Origin: Vicugna pacos
Taxonomy: Eukaryota > Chordata > Mammalia > Artiodactyla > Camelidae
DNA: 64,000 nucleotides
Direction: 5' to 3'
Assembly (NCBI RefSeq): GCF_048564905.1
Contig: NW_027328740.1
Location: 77,752,662 to 77,816,661 of the forward strand
The notes beneath the pieces were generated by a model. The model saw nothing but the letters and a program-made list of their open reading frames with translations. It did not search any database and was not told the origin of the DNA. The position numbers and the translations under genes are program-made. This document shows, in pieces, positions 33,904 to 47,300 of the stretch (the stretch's first letter is position 1; every line of letters starts with the position of its first letter).

Positions 33904-36900
33904 CTATATAAATTGATGGCCATATGATGGATTTTTTAATTTGGAAAAACTTTTTAATTGGTGAAAGTTTAAAGAGATCTCATTATAAATGGCTGTTTTA
34001 TTGGTACCTATTAAAATAAAGTTTAAATGCAGAAAAATATATCTAATGGTTAACCTAAGAACTCAGATATAAAAATATAACTGGTTTGAAAAGCTACATT
34101 TTTGTTTTTCCTTTCTGATAAATGTTTCTAGAGATGCTAATAAAAACTTAGTATAATTAATGTTAATTAGGTTGAATAACTGGAAAAAGGATTGTAAAAA
34201 TGTCAAAAAAACAGATAAGTGGCTTATCCCAAAAGGATAAATATTTTTATATGGTTATTTTGAATGAGATCAATAAAATGGACATTTTTGGATTTACATA
34301 CAGGGTTTTGATACTACACTACATAAAGTTAAAAAAAAAAGGGCCAAAGAGTTCACCTACTCCCCCCCAACATTAAAGTTCAAACAAGTCCGTTTTATTT
34401 ACCACAGTTTAAAATATATTTATATGTAGACTGAAATACTTGATCAAGGATTGGGACAACAGACCAATTAATGAAATTAAAAATCGAGAAGGGCCTAAGC
34501 TCTTTGGCTGAAACTTGGGCATCCTAGAGACTTCTATAAAATTATATACAATGTACATCCACAAAAAAAAGGTTTCTGTCACTCCTTCTAGAAATAAGAA
34601 TTATTGATTAAACTTAATAAATATAAAAATTAAAGGTATAAGATTTAATAAAATTGAGATAAAAGTTTGTGAAATTGGTATATTTAGATGGTCTTTATAT
34701 AAACCTTTTGCTTATGTTGTGGGATAGATATGTTTCAGTGGAAAAACGCTTCCCCTTCTTGGTATTATAAGGCTGGGCACATGTCTATCCCTCTGAAAAT
34801 ATTAATTGAACAAATTAAAGGAAACCAATATAGTTACTTGAGACGTCCAATATAACGTAAATCTAAAAAGTAATTTGAGTAGCTAAAAAAAAAAATATAG
34901 GTTTACCCTGGGTTTAACTTATAACTCAAGGAAAAGAGACCTTAATAAATGTCTTATGCAAGCTTTGGAAGACAAAATAAAGAAAACCTTAGTTTTAAAA
35001 CATGGAATTCTTTGTTTACAGCTCTTCTCACTGATACAAAAATGCCAATTAAGGAGATAAAATTGGGTCTGGGTGACAGAGCATTTATCTGGGGACCTGG
35101 AAGAGAGTGTCTTTGTCTTGCAGATCAGAAATATAAATACAACAAACAGTGACCTAGGACTGAGCCTAATTAGCTCAACGAAATAAAACTTGAGGCCATG
35201 AAATTTTTGGCATTTTAGAACTCAGAACTCTGACGGGTCCTTCAGACTTTGTGAGGAAATCTTAATTATCTGTTTCATAAATAGTAAGCCTTAGTGATTT
35301 GAGCAAGCAAATTCAGCTTACTCCAACTATTATTATAAATATAAGTAAGTTTTAAAGTGAAGCTATGAGATCTCTAGCTTTTGTCTGTTTATAAGCCTGC
35401 ATACAGATTATAGAAGTGAGATATTTCTACTGCTAAAAAAAAAAAATTTCGAAGTCAAAGAGCTCTGCTTAATTGATGTAAAAATATAAGAGCTTAAAAA
35501 TTAAGTATTTTTAAAATAAAAACTTAACAAATTGACTTTCAGTGTCATGTGAATTGGAAAATATTCAATATTAAGGTAATATTTGATATTGTTTAGTTTA
35601 AGTATGTTCTAATAAATATAGACATCTTTAAAATCATCCATCTTAACTATAATACCTTTACTGTACCTAGGTTTAATGAAAGTCAAATAAGATCCTGTTA
35701 TATCTGTTGCAGATTTGTCAAAAAAAAAAATAACAGTAATGTGCTGTGGTAAAATTTTAAGTAAATTAAATGCAAATGAGATGAGAGCTTTGGGTAAATA
35801 TTTAAAATATATTTTTAAAATGTATGCTTAAAATAATCTCTAAATGTTTGATATCTTTAAATTCTAGAGTTGTGCTAAATTAAGTTAAATGACAAGATTT
35901 TATTAAATATCTATGCCATTTTCAGATAAAATAAGATTGAAATATGAATTACTTAACATTTAACTTCCTCTTACAGTGAAACTAAAGGTGTTTAGAAATA
36001 TTAATAAATGGTTGGTGTCACACAGAAATAGTCTCTATTAGTAAGGGAATGATCTCAGTATCCTAGGAAAGTAATATAAATGCATAAAGGAAGATGTAAG
36101 AATGGAATAATACTTTGTTAATGAAAAATAGTGACTTTCTCCTGAAGCTGGTTACCTCTGAATGGAAGACAAAATAAGGGACACACTAATATAAGTATAG
36201 AAAGCTGTGGAAGGCTTGTGGAAAAGGAACCCTGAGGAAAGTTTTGTACGTGGTCAGAATTGGCTAAGTTTAGAATCAAATTGGGCAACGTAAATGAATC
36301 TTAGAAGTTAGCTGGAACAAGATTAGATTTGGTTTTCTCTCTGTTAAGAGGAAAAAATTTTCTTAAAATATTAATCCACCTTCAGTAACAGATTGTAAAA
36401 CTTCTTATACCACTTAGCTGATCTGTTCTGCCTTTACATTTGACATATTTTCTTGTTAATGAATTAGTACTACATTACAGTGATCTATATGTTTATCTGA
36501 TCAAGTGTTCTGAAATCTTTCAAAAAGCTCCCCAAATATAAAATTCTAATTAATTAAATAAAAATTAATTTAATTAATTAAAATTCTTTTAATCTCCAGT
36601 TAAGTTTGGGATGCTACAGAAGGCCCCTGAAACATCCCAAAGAGAGATTTTTAACTATAAAGTTTCATTTGGCATTTTAAATAACATGGAATTGTCAAAT
36701 GAATCATAAAACTTCTAAGGTTATATTGAATGAGAAATATTATTAATATAGGTATTGTAGAAATTATATGGACTCCCTAAAATTCTGGTTTATCTGAAAT
36801 GTTACCAGTGATAATTATGGGTATAGTGAACAGGTTTCTTTATTGATTATAGTGTAACGGTGTTTAACCATGCTTTTAAATCTTTTGTCATTTATAGACA

Positions 36901-38814
36901 GTTAATTGTTTTCTTCTGATGGTTTTGCAAAATGCTTTCTCTTCAAGGAGATTTACTGATTTCTAATAAATTTCAAACTACAGCACTGAACTAAACTGGG
37001 TAAGACATTTTAAAGTTCTAATGAAAACTCTCATTAAAAGAATTAGTTACATGGGACTGATTAACCAGCTGAATATGGTTATAATTTTTGATATTGTTTG
37101 AAATACTACTGCCTTTTAACCTGTTTCCCAGACATAAAGAATCTCTTCTCCTTAAGCTAGTTATGGTTCACAGCAATTTGATAAATTATAACTATGTATA
37201 CAGACTTGGAACAGTTATCTTTTCTCTCTATCTGATCCCTCAAAAGACTAAAAATACTTAGGTCCCCAGTGGCTCTATCAGACAAATTAGGGAGATCATC
37301 TCCTAAGAGATATAGGAGTATAAAGGTATTTTAAGGATTTTAAAGAGAAAAGAATTTACCTAAATCTGTAAGACAAAAATCCATGAAAAGCCTTGACGTG
37401 GCTTTCTTGGCCTTAGAAAACCTTATTAACATTCTACCCTGAGACTCCGTATTAAAACTTCCAACACAGTCAATTTAAAAAGCCTATATGATCAAATAAT
37501 CAGATTTAATTTGTAAAGAAATTAATCTTGATTTGGCTATATTTGAGAAAACTGAGGGTAACTTTAGAGAGAAAAAAATTATATTTTAGTCGATATTAAA
37601 TTCTAGTTTTGTTAATTGAGGTCCATATTTACTAAGACACTTCCCAGATCATTCCTTGCTGTTATGTCACACTGCTGTACAGTTTAATTGAATTATGAAA
37701 AGAATACTCTAGGTTTGATTCTGAAGCTCAGTAATCTATCCTTGGGTAAAATTCCAATGCCCCATGACCTGCAGCCAGGGGATTATGCATGCTGAAACAG
37801 GCATGACTTAAAGAACTGTCTCCAACCTGAATGGAAAGACCCTTTTTCAGATACTCTTAACTAGACCATACACACCAAAGCTGAAGGAAACGGAGTCTCG
37901 GATTCATTTCCTATCTGAAACAGCCCCTGCAGTGCACTGGCCTATAGAGCGCTGCTCACCTTAAAACAATGCCCAAATGGAGAAAAAGCTTCCATACCAG
38001 GATGAGAAGAAGACGACATCTGAGCTAGACTGCTGACCCAAGACACCGGACCAGGACTGTATACCAATTACTTTGATAATTTCTCCAACCTTTGATTATG
38101 AACTACTCCAATTGTTAAGTTTATGATAAATTACCTATGTCTAGTACTTCTGTGTTACCTTGGTGGGTTTCCCTAATACAAGGCTCTAACTAGGTAGCCC
38201 TCAGAAACATTATTCTAAAAAGAAATTATAGTTCTGTTTAGGCCACTGTTGATCTTACAAGGTGGGAGATTTCAACTGGCCAATTAATACCTGCTCTGAC
38301 CCTGACCATAAATATGAACTTTCTCATAGGATCAAACTCAGAAACACAAGCAAAATTTTAACCCAAAAATACAACTTCTCGACTATTAAATTCTTACTCG
38401 TGACTTTATTAATGTTACTAGCTGTATTACTTATATCCTGTCTATTTTATAAAATTGTTGTCTATTACATTTCCCAATGTGTAACTAGGCCCACAAGATT
38501 GATGATGGCTAAACATCTTGAAGAAACAGATAAAATTTATAACCCTGAATAAAATAAATATAATAGTGTGATTCTAGGTATGGGAATGAGCAAAGAAGGT
38601 TAAACACTTCCTGGATCATAATAGAGTAGTAAGACAGGTGATCCAGAGAACTTTTAGTATCAACAGGGCCTGATAAAAAAAACTAACACCTTGAATGGCA
38701 ACTCAGAAGATTCTTCACCTGAACTAGGAATGAGCCATCCTAGCAACGTGGGACAAAATTGGTCATGAAATGTCTCTCAAAATATTGGTCGAATTTAGGA
38801 CCAAGGGGGAACAC

Positions 38815-39299
38815 TGTGAATGAAAATACTACAATGTGCATGAAAATACTGCAACCATGACAGTAAACAAAGAATGCTGAATCCGAGTCATCAGCAGCTG
38901 CTGCCAACCCCCAGCGAGTACATGCCTACAGCCCGGCCTCTCAGCCACTCACAGTGGTGCCCTCTGAGCAGACTCAGAGTAAGAAAGGACAGGATACTGG
39001 CCCTAGATAGCCAGGGGCTTGCCAAAGGAATGAATTCAATGACCCAAATGTTTGCTTCCCACCATACATAGAAAACCACTAAATACTTGAACTTGAGATA
39101 TCTGGTTTTCTTTAGATAACAAGCAATATTTTATTGTTCCAATTACCTGATCTTTGTTGTAAAGATTCTATTTATCCTAGCTCCTCCCCTACCTCTTGGG
39201 AGCAGACCCTCAGAGTGATCTGAGAGGCTGTCATCCCGGCTCGAGTCCTCCAGCCAAATAAACCAAATCCCTTAACATTTAGGCTGAACGTTTATTTCA
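38815..39299 (+). repeat. 3' LTR of the ERV1-type provirus
   Basis: It starts TGTGAATGAAAATACTACAA and ends CGTTTATTTCA, directly after the purine-rich tract. It aligns with the 5' LTR over its whole length of about 485 bases. Confidence 0.88.
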
Positions 39300-42200
39300 A
39301 TGAAGTCCCAGAGTAGACACAACTCATCAATTCTGTAATGGAACACACTGAATCAGGAACCAAAAGCGTGTTTTAGTCCAGAAAATCTCCAGGTTCCTAT
39401 TTCTTCCTGTCATTATACAATCCCTCCAGAACTCATTACTTTGCTGTCTGCTCCTCTGGCAACCAAACTCAGAGAAAAGTCAACTCAGCAGAGCACCATG
39501 CTGGGGAGAACCCCCCGCAGAAGCACTGCAGGCTGCCTTCCCTCCCGCACGCTCTGCTGACCCTTGGTGTCCTCCGTGGAGACCAGGCCAACACAGCTCT
39601 TCCCAACAGCTGCAAAGTCGCTCACGTTAAATAAATCATTTTATTTTATCTGATATTTTACGTATATACCCATCTCTGAAAACAGCTTTGCCAGAAGCCC
39701 AAATCTTCAACATTAATCTGCAAAGGCAAATCAGGTCCCAAGGGAAAACAAGTCTTAAGACGACGCTAAGGCCTCCAAAGTCCTCTCCACGACCATGAAC
39801 CAAACTGCATGCAGGTCTGCAGCTGCAGGAGGCTACATGTCTGCTTTTAAAGCAACCCCTTTCTGCCCTCGGGTGCTACAATGCCCTTTTATGCCCTCCC
39901 ATCACAGGGCAAGAGCAGCCACTGCAGAACCTTGCAGGGCAGCACTGACAGGACTGGACAAAGGGGATCAGAGCTAAACAAAGCATTCTGATGACACGAG
40001 CTTGTCACTGTGTCTCTTTACAGATGTAGATATATATAGAGAGAAGTGGGGTGATATTGCTCAAAGTCACACAGCTAATAAGTGGCAAAGTATATAACTC
40101 TGCTCCTCCCTCCTGTGTGACGCCCAACTGGGACAACCACAGGGTTCTCTCGTGGCTGCCTGAACAGTCTTTTCCTATCACTCATGACACACAATAGTGT
40201 CTGAACTTAGCCTGCATTTGCAGCATCTTTTCCCTCCAGTTTCTCAGGAACAAGGCTGTTCGGGCCTGTATGAATTCCGGCTTCCTGAAATCTCCGTGCT
40301 CAGGCTGGTCTTGCCTGTGCATCCGGCCCGCTGCTCAGAGGCTCTTCCTCCCCTGCAGGAGGACGTTTCTAATCTTCACAGGGACACAACCTCAGGGGAG
40401 CTCTCCTCTCGCCCTCAGCATGGCAGGTATCCCAGGCCTCATCCCTAGCAGCCCCGTTAGGACGGTGTCTGCCCAGCTCTGCTAGTCAGATCAGCAGCCT
40501 CACTGCCAGGGATTATACCCAGGTCACACTGCAAACCTACTGCCCGCCTCACAGCCCCCAGCCAGCAGGTCACCTGGAAGTCACAGCAAGTGCCCCACCC
40601 AATCCAGCAGTCTCTTCTTTTGCCAGCACCACTGATGAATGGTTTCCAACCTTCGGTCAGTTTCGCACAAAACAGCACCTTCAACTGTGAAACGGGCGGT
40701 TTTTCTTCTGCACCTCATCCTTACTGGAAACGTAAAGGGAAACCAAAAGGCCTTTTCTCAACCCTTTTCTGATGAAACCCTCCCACCCACAATACTCATA
40801 TGCTCAAGAGCTTTGGATCCACATGATTTTCTTTCTCTTAGGCTAAGTGGCTCAAAAAACTAAGGGATTCTTTCTCCTTTGAGGGTATTAGCACTCAGTT
40901 TCTCGGCTTTAATCTGTTTTTGTCTCTCTCTTCAGTGACCCTAGCAGTTGCCACCTCTTACTCCCTTCAGCAGCCTCCCTCCCAACATCTAGTCTAGGAA
41001 ATCAGCTGTGATGAGGGGCATGGGGGCAGTCACAGAAGATGCAACTAAGGCACAGAGAGGCTACATAATTTGCCCAAGAAATCACCTTGAACCACCAACA
41101 GAGTGTGTCACGTCCCTCTGTTTAAATCTAATGCTAAGCAAGTTAACTTTTTGTAGATTATGTTTATAAACAGATGAGGTATGAAAATACATACAAGGAC
41201 ACACATAACTCTAAGATATTCATTAACTCCACTATTTTGTTTCTATTTATTTTATTTCTATTAAAAAATTAAGAACCCCTGCAGTCAATATAGCAAAATG
41301 TTACTGGGTTTTAAATCCAGAATATACAGGGGTTGTGTCATTACTCATTCTTGTATGTATTTTCACAAGACAAAATGATTTGAAAGTCTCTCTCCGCGCC
41401 CCCTACTCACTACTGGCTCTCACCAGAGCTCCCAGACCACACATCTAACAGCCTTTCACTTTACCCACAGCTGAACTCATCAGTTTTCCCCCAGAACTCC
41501 CTCTGCTGCTTTCCCTCCTCAGAACACAGCAGGACCATTATTTAACTCATTAATCCACCCAGAAACCTGGGCCTTACTCCATCCTACCTTCACAGACAGC
41601 ATTGATCCTTTCCTCTTTACCATCTAAACATGCCTTCAATCTGTTCGCTTTTACCCACTGACCGTCCCACTGCTCAAGTGGAAGCCAACAACACTGCCCA
41701 CCTGGACTCATGAGTCTCCCAAGTGGCCCCACAGCCACTCTCCCCTACTTGAGACAAATGTGATTGTGTCTCTCCCACGCTTTTGGACTCATTTCAGACC
41801 CACTGTTCTTAGAAGAAACTTCAATTTCTTCACCTGGTGAAGGTCTTTGCCATGAAACTGTCAGCTCAGGAAGGGCAGGACACACCCTCGTCCCTCGGCT
41901 CCACCATCTGGCAGAGCATCAGCTTGGGAGGATTGAGTTCTTAGCAAACTACTTCACTTATCCATACAAATCCATGGTAGATTAGAAAGATTTTAGATGT
42001 TGAGCTTGACTATTAATTTGGGGATTTTGCACTGGCAACCTGCAAGTATATATTCTAATTATTGTGTCTTCTTAAAACCATACCCAGATTAAAGGAGTAT
42101 TTGTGGAATGTCTTTGGAGTAAAAGGGACTGTACTTTTACAGATTTTATGTTTTAAAATATGAACAACCCGGACAGGGTCAAAAATAGTACCGCCTCACA

Positions 42201-42496
42201 AGTGACAGAAGACAGGTGAGACGCATATAGCAACAGGTCACAAAGATGGTAAGAGCAAAGTTGTTTCTCCAACCCCCGAAAAAATTCCTCCAAGAACTGA
42301 AAACTCAGAAATTTGAAAGTAAAATACTATCATATAAAGAAAGAAAATAAATAATCCTCTTCATCAGGGTTTCTAGATCTGACTGCAGAGTTATTAGCAG
42401 GCCATACTGAATCCTAGCACAGAAAAATCAGATGGACTAGTGGTGAGTAAGTTCCAGGAAAACGGCAGTAACTCCTCCACTTGAAAGAGGACACAC
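39300..42496. other. Unique/old-repeat sequence
   Basis: This holds a MIR fragment near 41.1 kb and text at 41.4-41.9 kb that resembles an old dispersed repeat (CTGGACTCATGAGTCTCCCA) but is not assigned. No further TRAPPC9 exon was recognised downstream of the one at 42.5 kb. Confidence 0.5.
41030..41155 (-). repeat. MIR fragment
   Basis: CTAAGGCACAGAGAGGCTAC, AATTTGCCCAAGAAATCACC and a closing TTTAAATCTAATGC match reverse MIR. Confidence 0.65.
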
Positions 42497-42502
42497 ACTC
42501 AC

Positions 42503-42629
42503 TTGTTCAAGGTGATTGTAAACCACATTCTGCAGAAATTCAGAAGATTCAGGCACCGCTTCTAGATGGTGATGACACGGAAGGACGGCTTGGATGCATG
42601 CTTCTAACTGAGTCACCGGCATTCTTACA
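42503..42629 (-). pseudogene. TRAPPC9: TRAPPC9 internal exon, unprocessed pseudogene
   Basis: On the minus strand the exon opens with codons for CKNAG, then after a frame change VTQLEACIQAV and later SEFLQNVVYNHLEQ. The TRAPPC9 protein as I remember it has YKNAGVIELEACIKAV and SEFLQNAVYINLRQ at this point, some 290-335 residues in. The acceptor CCATTTCCCCCTGCAG lies just before 42629 and a donor GTGAGT at 42497-42502, so both splice borders remain. A 2-base loss after KNAG and a second length change in the middle break the frame. One mid-exon frame matches the parent (AIQKRS-like) with a TAG where a CAG is expected. The exon lies upstream, on the minus strand, of the first coding exon at 13 kb, so it cannot belong to the same simple gene copy. 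Confidence 0.8.
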
Positions 42630-43787
42630 CTGCAGGGGGAAATGGAGGCCCTCAGCCAAGAGCACAGTTGTTCCTGTCATGTATCCCAGGCCGTGCCTCG
42701 GGGACTCAGTGTACTGTAGCAGTCCGGCCCCAGGTGAGGACCCGCAGCGTGGCCCAAGCAAGCAGGAGGGGCACTGTGCTTGAGAAATCCCATCCCCCAT
42801 GGGGGCAAGAGGGGCTGGTGGGGTTGTGTGAACCTATAAATGCTCATAGAAATACACCTGCATACATTGAAGTGATAAAATTAAAAGTAGCAGGCTATTT
42901 AACAAAATTTCAATTGTCAGTGTTAATTTTACCATTCCATTCCGCTTGTCCCCTGCACTCTGAGACAGGCTTAGGCTCTCTCACACATGCAGCTCTGATG
43001 CAATAGTTGTGAAGTTATTTTACTTTGCTGCAAGTGTCTTCGCTCCCAGTGTCACTGTGACTGTCGTCTCTTAACACAGTCAGATATCTTCCTGGATCTC
43101 TCCCTGAGTTCCTTGCTCCTGCTTCTCAGATCCTGAGATAAAGAACAGGTGAAGGCACATGACTGGAAAAGTCAATGTGGACTTGACCAAAGTCCTCAGT
43201 GACCCCCTAGGTGAGTGCTGCCCACCCCTTACCTTCGATTCTCAAGGTTCTGCCCAGGGTGACATCCAGCCAGGAGAGAGTCCTGGGCCCTATTAAAAGC
43301 TGTGTGGCTTGGGTGCAGGGAAAGCTGCAGGAGCTGGTTCCGTAGCCGGTCCCATCCACACCTCTGCTCCTCTCTCTCCCGAGGCAGCGCTGCCAAGCCC
43401 CCAGGCTCCCTGAGCTTCTGTCTTTCTCTTCTACTCTACTTCAAGCCCTTTTCCTCTTCCTTTATTCCCTGATTATCCCTAGCTGGAGTGATTTTTCTAT
43501 CATAGAATCTGAAAAAATTTCCTGCACCTGAAAAAGAGGTGCCAGAGGTCAACGCGCATATGGTGGTTCCTGAATAGAGCCCCTGGTTAGGGGGACCCTC
43601 ACCAACACTCATGGGGCATCAGGCATGTTGCAGGGTCGACCACCACCAACAAGAGTTTGCTGTGACACCAAGGCACGCACAGCATCCCTGCTCACTAAAT
43701 TGTAGTTGTAGTCCTTTATTAAGAAGCAAAAATAAAAAAATTGCTCATGTTTCTTACTAAAATTATTTATGAGGGAGAAAAAGAAAT

Positions 43788-44325
43788 TGTAATAGAAAGA
43801 ACAAATTTCACTCCATGTTAGATGTGTTCATTTGGCTTTAATCCTGTACCTTGTTTTCTAGGCTCAGACTTGCTATCTCTGCACCTTTTGTAAAAGAAAG
43901 TTGCCTTTAGCCTGAAATATCCAGGAGGGTCTATTCTCCGGGCTCTGATCTTTAAGGATATTTGCTCTTCTACACTTATGTATAGATGGCAAGTTGTAAA
44001 ATAGTGAATAACCTTTCTTTTTTTTGGAGGTTTTACAGGGGCACCATAATTTGACCCACATGGACAGCTGCAGGAACAAAGGATTTCAAGGACAAACAAT
44101 TCATACAGCAAGAAGTTTGCAACAACCAGCCACATCCCCGCCGCTTTTTAGTATAAAAGGAGACTGAATTCTGCCCTGGGAAAGAGAGTTCTACTGGATA
44201 ACAATATGCCATTTTCTGGGTCTGCCAGCTTTACAAATAAAGTCTCTTTTCCTTACTCCAACATCTCATCTCCCGATTAATTGGCCTGTCATGCAGCAAG
44301 CAGAACGAGTTTGGACTTGGTAACA
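43788..44325 (+). mobile_element. Solo LTR, ERV1-type (family B)
   Basis: This LTR fossil starts TGTAATAGAAAGAAC and ends TTTGGACTTGGTAACA. It has a TATAAAAGGAG promoter box near 44152 and an AATAAA signal near 44236, in the right order for an LTR. The flanks AAAT and AATT are close to, but not exactly, a 4-base target duplication. A relative lies in opposite orientation at 19426-19909. Confidence 0.8.
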
Positions 44326-47300
44326 AATTGACTGCCTTAGAGGTAGTATGTCTCCACTGTTTCCTCATTTCCAGTATTTCACAACCTATCAATTTTATAT
44401 GCTTTTTAACAACATGAACAAAAAACCTATTACAAGGAATTGATTCCACAGAAATAAAATTATTTCTACTCCCTCAAGACTTTTTTCTTTTCTATTTTAT
44501 TTTGTTTTGCTTATTGAAAAGAAAATAAATTCAAATCTTTTTATTTCACGTATTTTTATAACTAGATATTGTAAATAGTACAAAGATATTTAAATTGCAA
44601 TAAAAATTGTTCATATATTAGTATAAAGATATATACACAATCAATGCAGATTAGGAAAGGAGTAGATATTTACTAAAAATCCACTGCACATCCAGTCTTT
44701 TACAAGCATATCCTGGAATATAAGCTCTATTATCCAGGGTCCCCCACCCCCAATCTCACTGCGGAGTCCCTTAGTAATCAACTACCAAGGCACCAGCATA
44801 GAACCATAAGATCACTATTTTAGGTATAAATGAGAGTATTAGCTCATTCAATTCTAAAACAGAAACCTTAAAATAAATACTGAACTTACTTACAGATAAA
44901 CAAATTTGGACACAAAAAAGTACAGTTTCTCCCCCAAATTCACAAAGATAATAACTGGTAAAGGCAAGATTTGAACTCATCTGCCTTGAATATAAAGCTA
45001 AGTTGGAAATCCCCTTCAACTGTGGAGGACCAGCAGCACAGCCTGTCACCCTATCTTTGTTCAGATCTGGCTTTAGACAGCCTGAGACAGCACCCCTTCC
45101 TATGGAACTCGAGGGCAAACAATAACAATAAGGATTTTATATTCAGTAGTTTCTTAGGTCTCAATTATATAAAGTGTCAGCAGGTCAGCAGAAAACTCTG
45201 GGAAATATGAGTGGGTCCAGAGCTTTTTGCTGATAAGAAACTCAATCTATCAGGACAGAGTGACCTTCCCATGAGAGGCCTCATGGACATAAACTAAAGG
45301 CAACTGAGCAATGAAAACTAGCAAGAACATGGAACTCAAGCAAGAAGGATCCCTACCATCCCCTGCCCAGTTGCCTCTTCACCTTTGTGGACAAGACGGC
45401 AGAAGGTCCATGTTCTTGTCCAAGTTACAACATCATGGATTCTCACCCATATAATATTACGACTCTATGCTGCCTTAAGTCCTTTCCAACTAAAATATGA
45501 TGACACCAATATCTCAGCGGAATGTCTATGTCTCCACTTTCTCTCTTCTATTAGGAGACTATATCTATGGCCACAAAGCCGAAATTCAATTAAAAACACC
45601 ATGCACGAAGCCTGGTGAAAGTCTGTGTAAGAGACATTGTTCTCAAGCTCAGTGAGTGAAAACTCAGAAAAAGTGGTCCTTATCCCTCTGCAAGTGGAAG
45701 GTAGCCTGATTGTGTGTGTGTATGTGTGCACACGTGTGTGTGTAAATCAAATACAATGTATTCTGGGATGTGCACAGATTTTTTTTATGTTACTATCATT
45801 TCATGAGGATGAGCCAACCTTTAAAGTAATTTGAATCTACTATTCTGAGAGAGTCTCAGGATCTTTTGGTGGAGGATGGGAAAGGGGAAAGGAAAGGAGG
45901 AAAGAAGTAAATGAAGCAAAGCTGTAAGTATACTGCTAGGGAAAGCAAGACATTAATTTTGTTCCTACTTGCATCACACACAAATTAGGGACTGGCTTTC
46001 CCACATGTCTTGTCAAGCACTGAGTTGCAGAAGAACAGGTGACAGCCCATTTCTCACTGAGCTTGTGACTGTACGTGGCATCTTATAGACACTAATTATT
46101 TAACCTGATCAAACAATCTAGCAGCAGGCTGTAATTCTCCTATTTTGAGAGATAAGAAAACAGGAAGTGAAAGAGGGTATATAGCTTGACCAAAGTCAGA
46201 GGACAAGTAAACTAAAGAGGATGAATTCAAACTCAGATCTGAATGCAGAGTCTGATCTTCCCACTCCGAGGGCTGGAAATTCCTTAACACACAGGGTCCC
46301 CAGCTCCTCTGCTTTGTTCCTGGCACCAAGCATTTCCCATGGCGATATTCTCCAGTTCTCAGACACAGCGCTCTGTGCAGCCAATAACCTCCATTCGACC
46401 TTGATCATCTACCTGTCACGCCCACCAGGCTTCACCAGGCAAGAAAGCTGGCTTTCAACTGCATACAAAGCCACCCCTGTTTTATCCTGGACTCTTCAGC
46501 GGCTTTTCCAGCATAAACACAGCCATGAAAGTGCTCACAGTTTGTACATGAGCCTCACTACCTCTCTCCATCTGTCTCCCCACATATACTACTTTGCTAT
46601 GACCATTTTGAGAATCTTGGAAACAAATTTTTAAAAACAGAAAAGAAAGGATTCTGTAACAAGTACTTAATACTTACAATTTAAATGAGAAGTTACAAAG
46701 TGAGTATTTACAAACCGAATCTGCCTTCCTAGGTGTCAGTTTTAACAGTTAAAATATACAATAGCAAAAAATTCTGACTTAAAAAATTAACAAAAACATC
46801 AACAATAATCTGGAATAAACTCAAAAACAATGCCCATGTTGTACATGGAGGAAGTACACGACTGTACTGTGGGGTAAAGTAAGAGGTGTGAAAGTAGAGA
46901 CATCAACATTTTGTATGGAGGAAAGCAGTTTTGTAAAAATGTACATTCTCCTAAAGATAATTCAAAAGTACTAAAAAATCCCACGAGAGCACTTCTTTTT
47001 TTTTTTTAACTTGAAAAATTATATTAGAATTCTTCAGGAATAATAAAGTCATAATACTAACCAAGAAAATTTGGGATCGAAAAGAGAATCAAAAAATCGC
47101 ACTGTCAGATATTAAATAAATGTTTACAATATGTAAGATATAGTGCTAGTGTAAGAAAGTAAGATTGATAAAAATAAACCATGAGCTCAAAAAGAGACTC
47201 TAGTGTACATAAGTATTCTTTACAGGTGGGATTTCAAGTTAAAAAGCAAAGTAGGAATTCAATAATTGTCTTGGGACAATCAGAGAATCCCCTGGAAAAA

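Larger units (their letters stand above)
32214..39299 (+). mobile_element. Old ERV1-type provirus, broken
   Basis: Two direct LTRs (32214-32700 and 38815-39299) flank about 6.1 kb. A purine-rich tract, AGGACCAAGGGGGAA, stands just before the 3' LTR, as expected. Near 37817-37850 one frame reads LQPEWKDPF, like the end of a gammaretrovirus-type integrase, and 38262-38552 encodes a hydrophobic tail that could be the end of an envelope protein. Most of the interior is AT-rich and not recognisable as gag or pol. The element is clearly broken many times over. LTR divergence of roughly 10-15% by eye suggests an age of tens of millions of years. No matching target duplication was seen at the outer ends. 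Confidence 0.8.

Noticed and set aside
36536-36600. AT-rich palindromic run (AATTAATTA type) as a replication origin
   Set aside because: It is low-complexity sequence inside the ERV fossil; no other origin-like feature is present.
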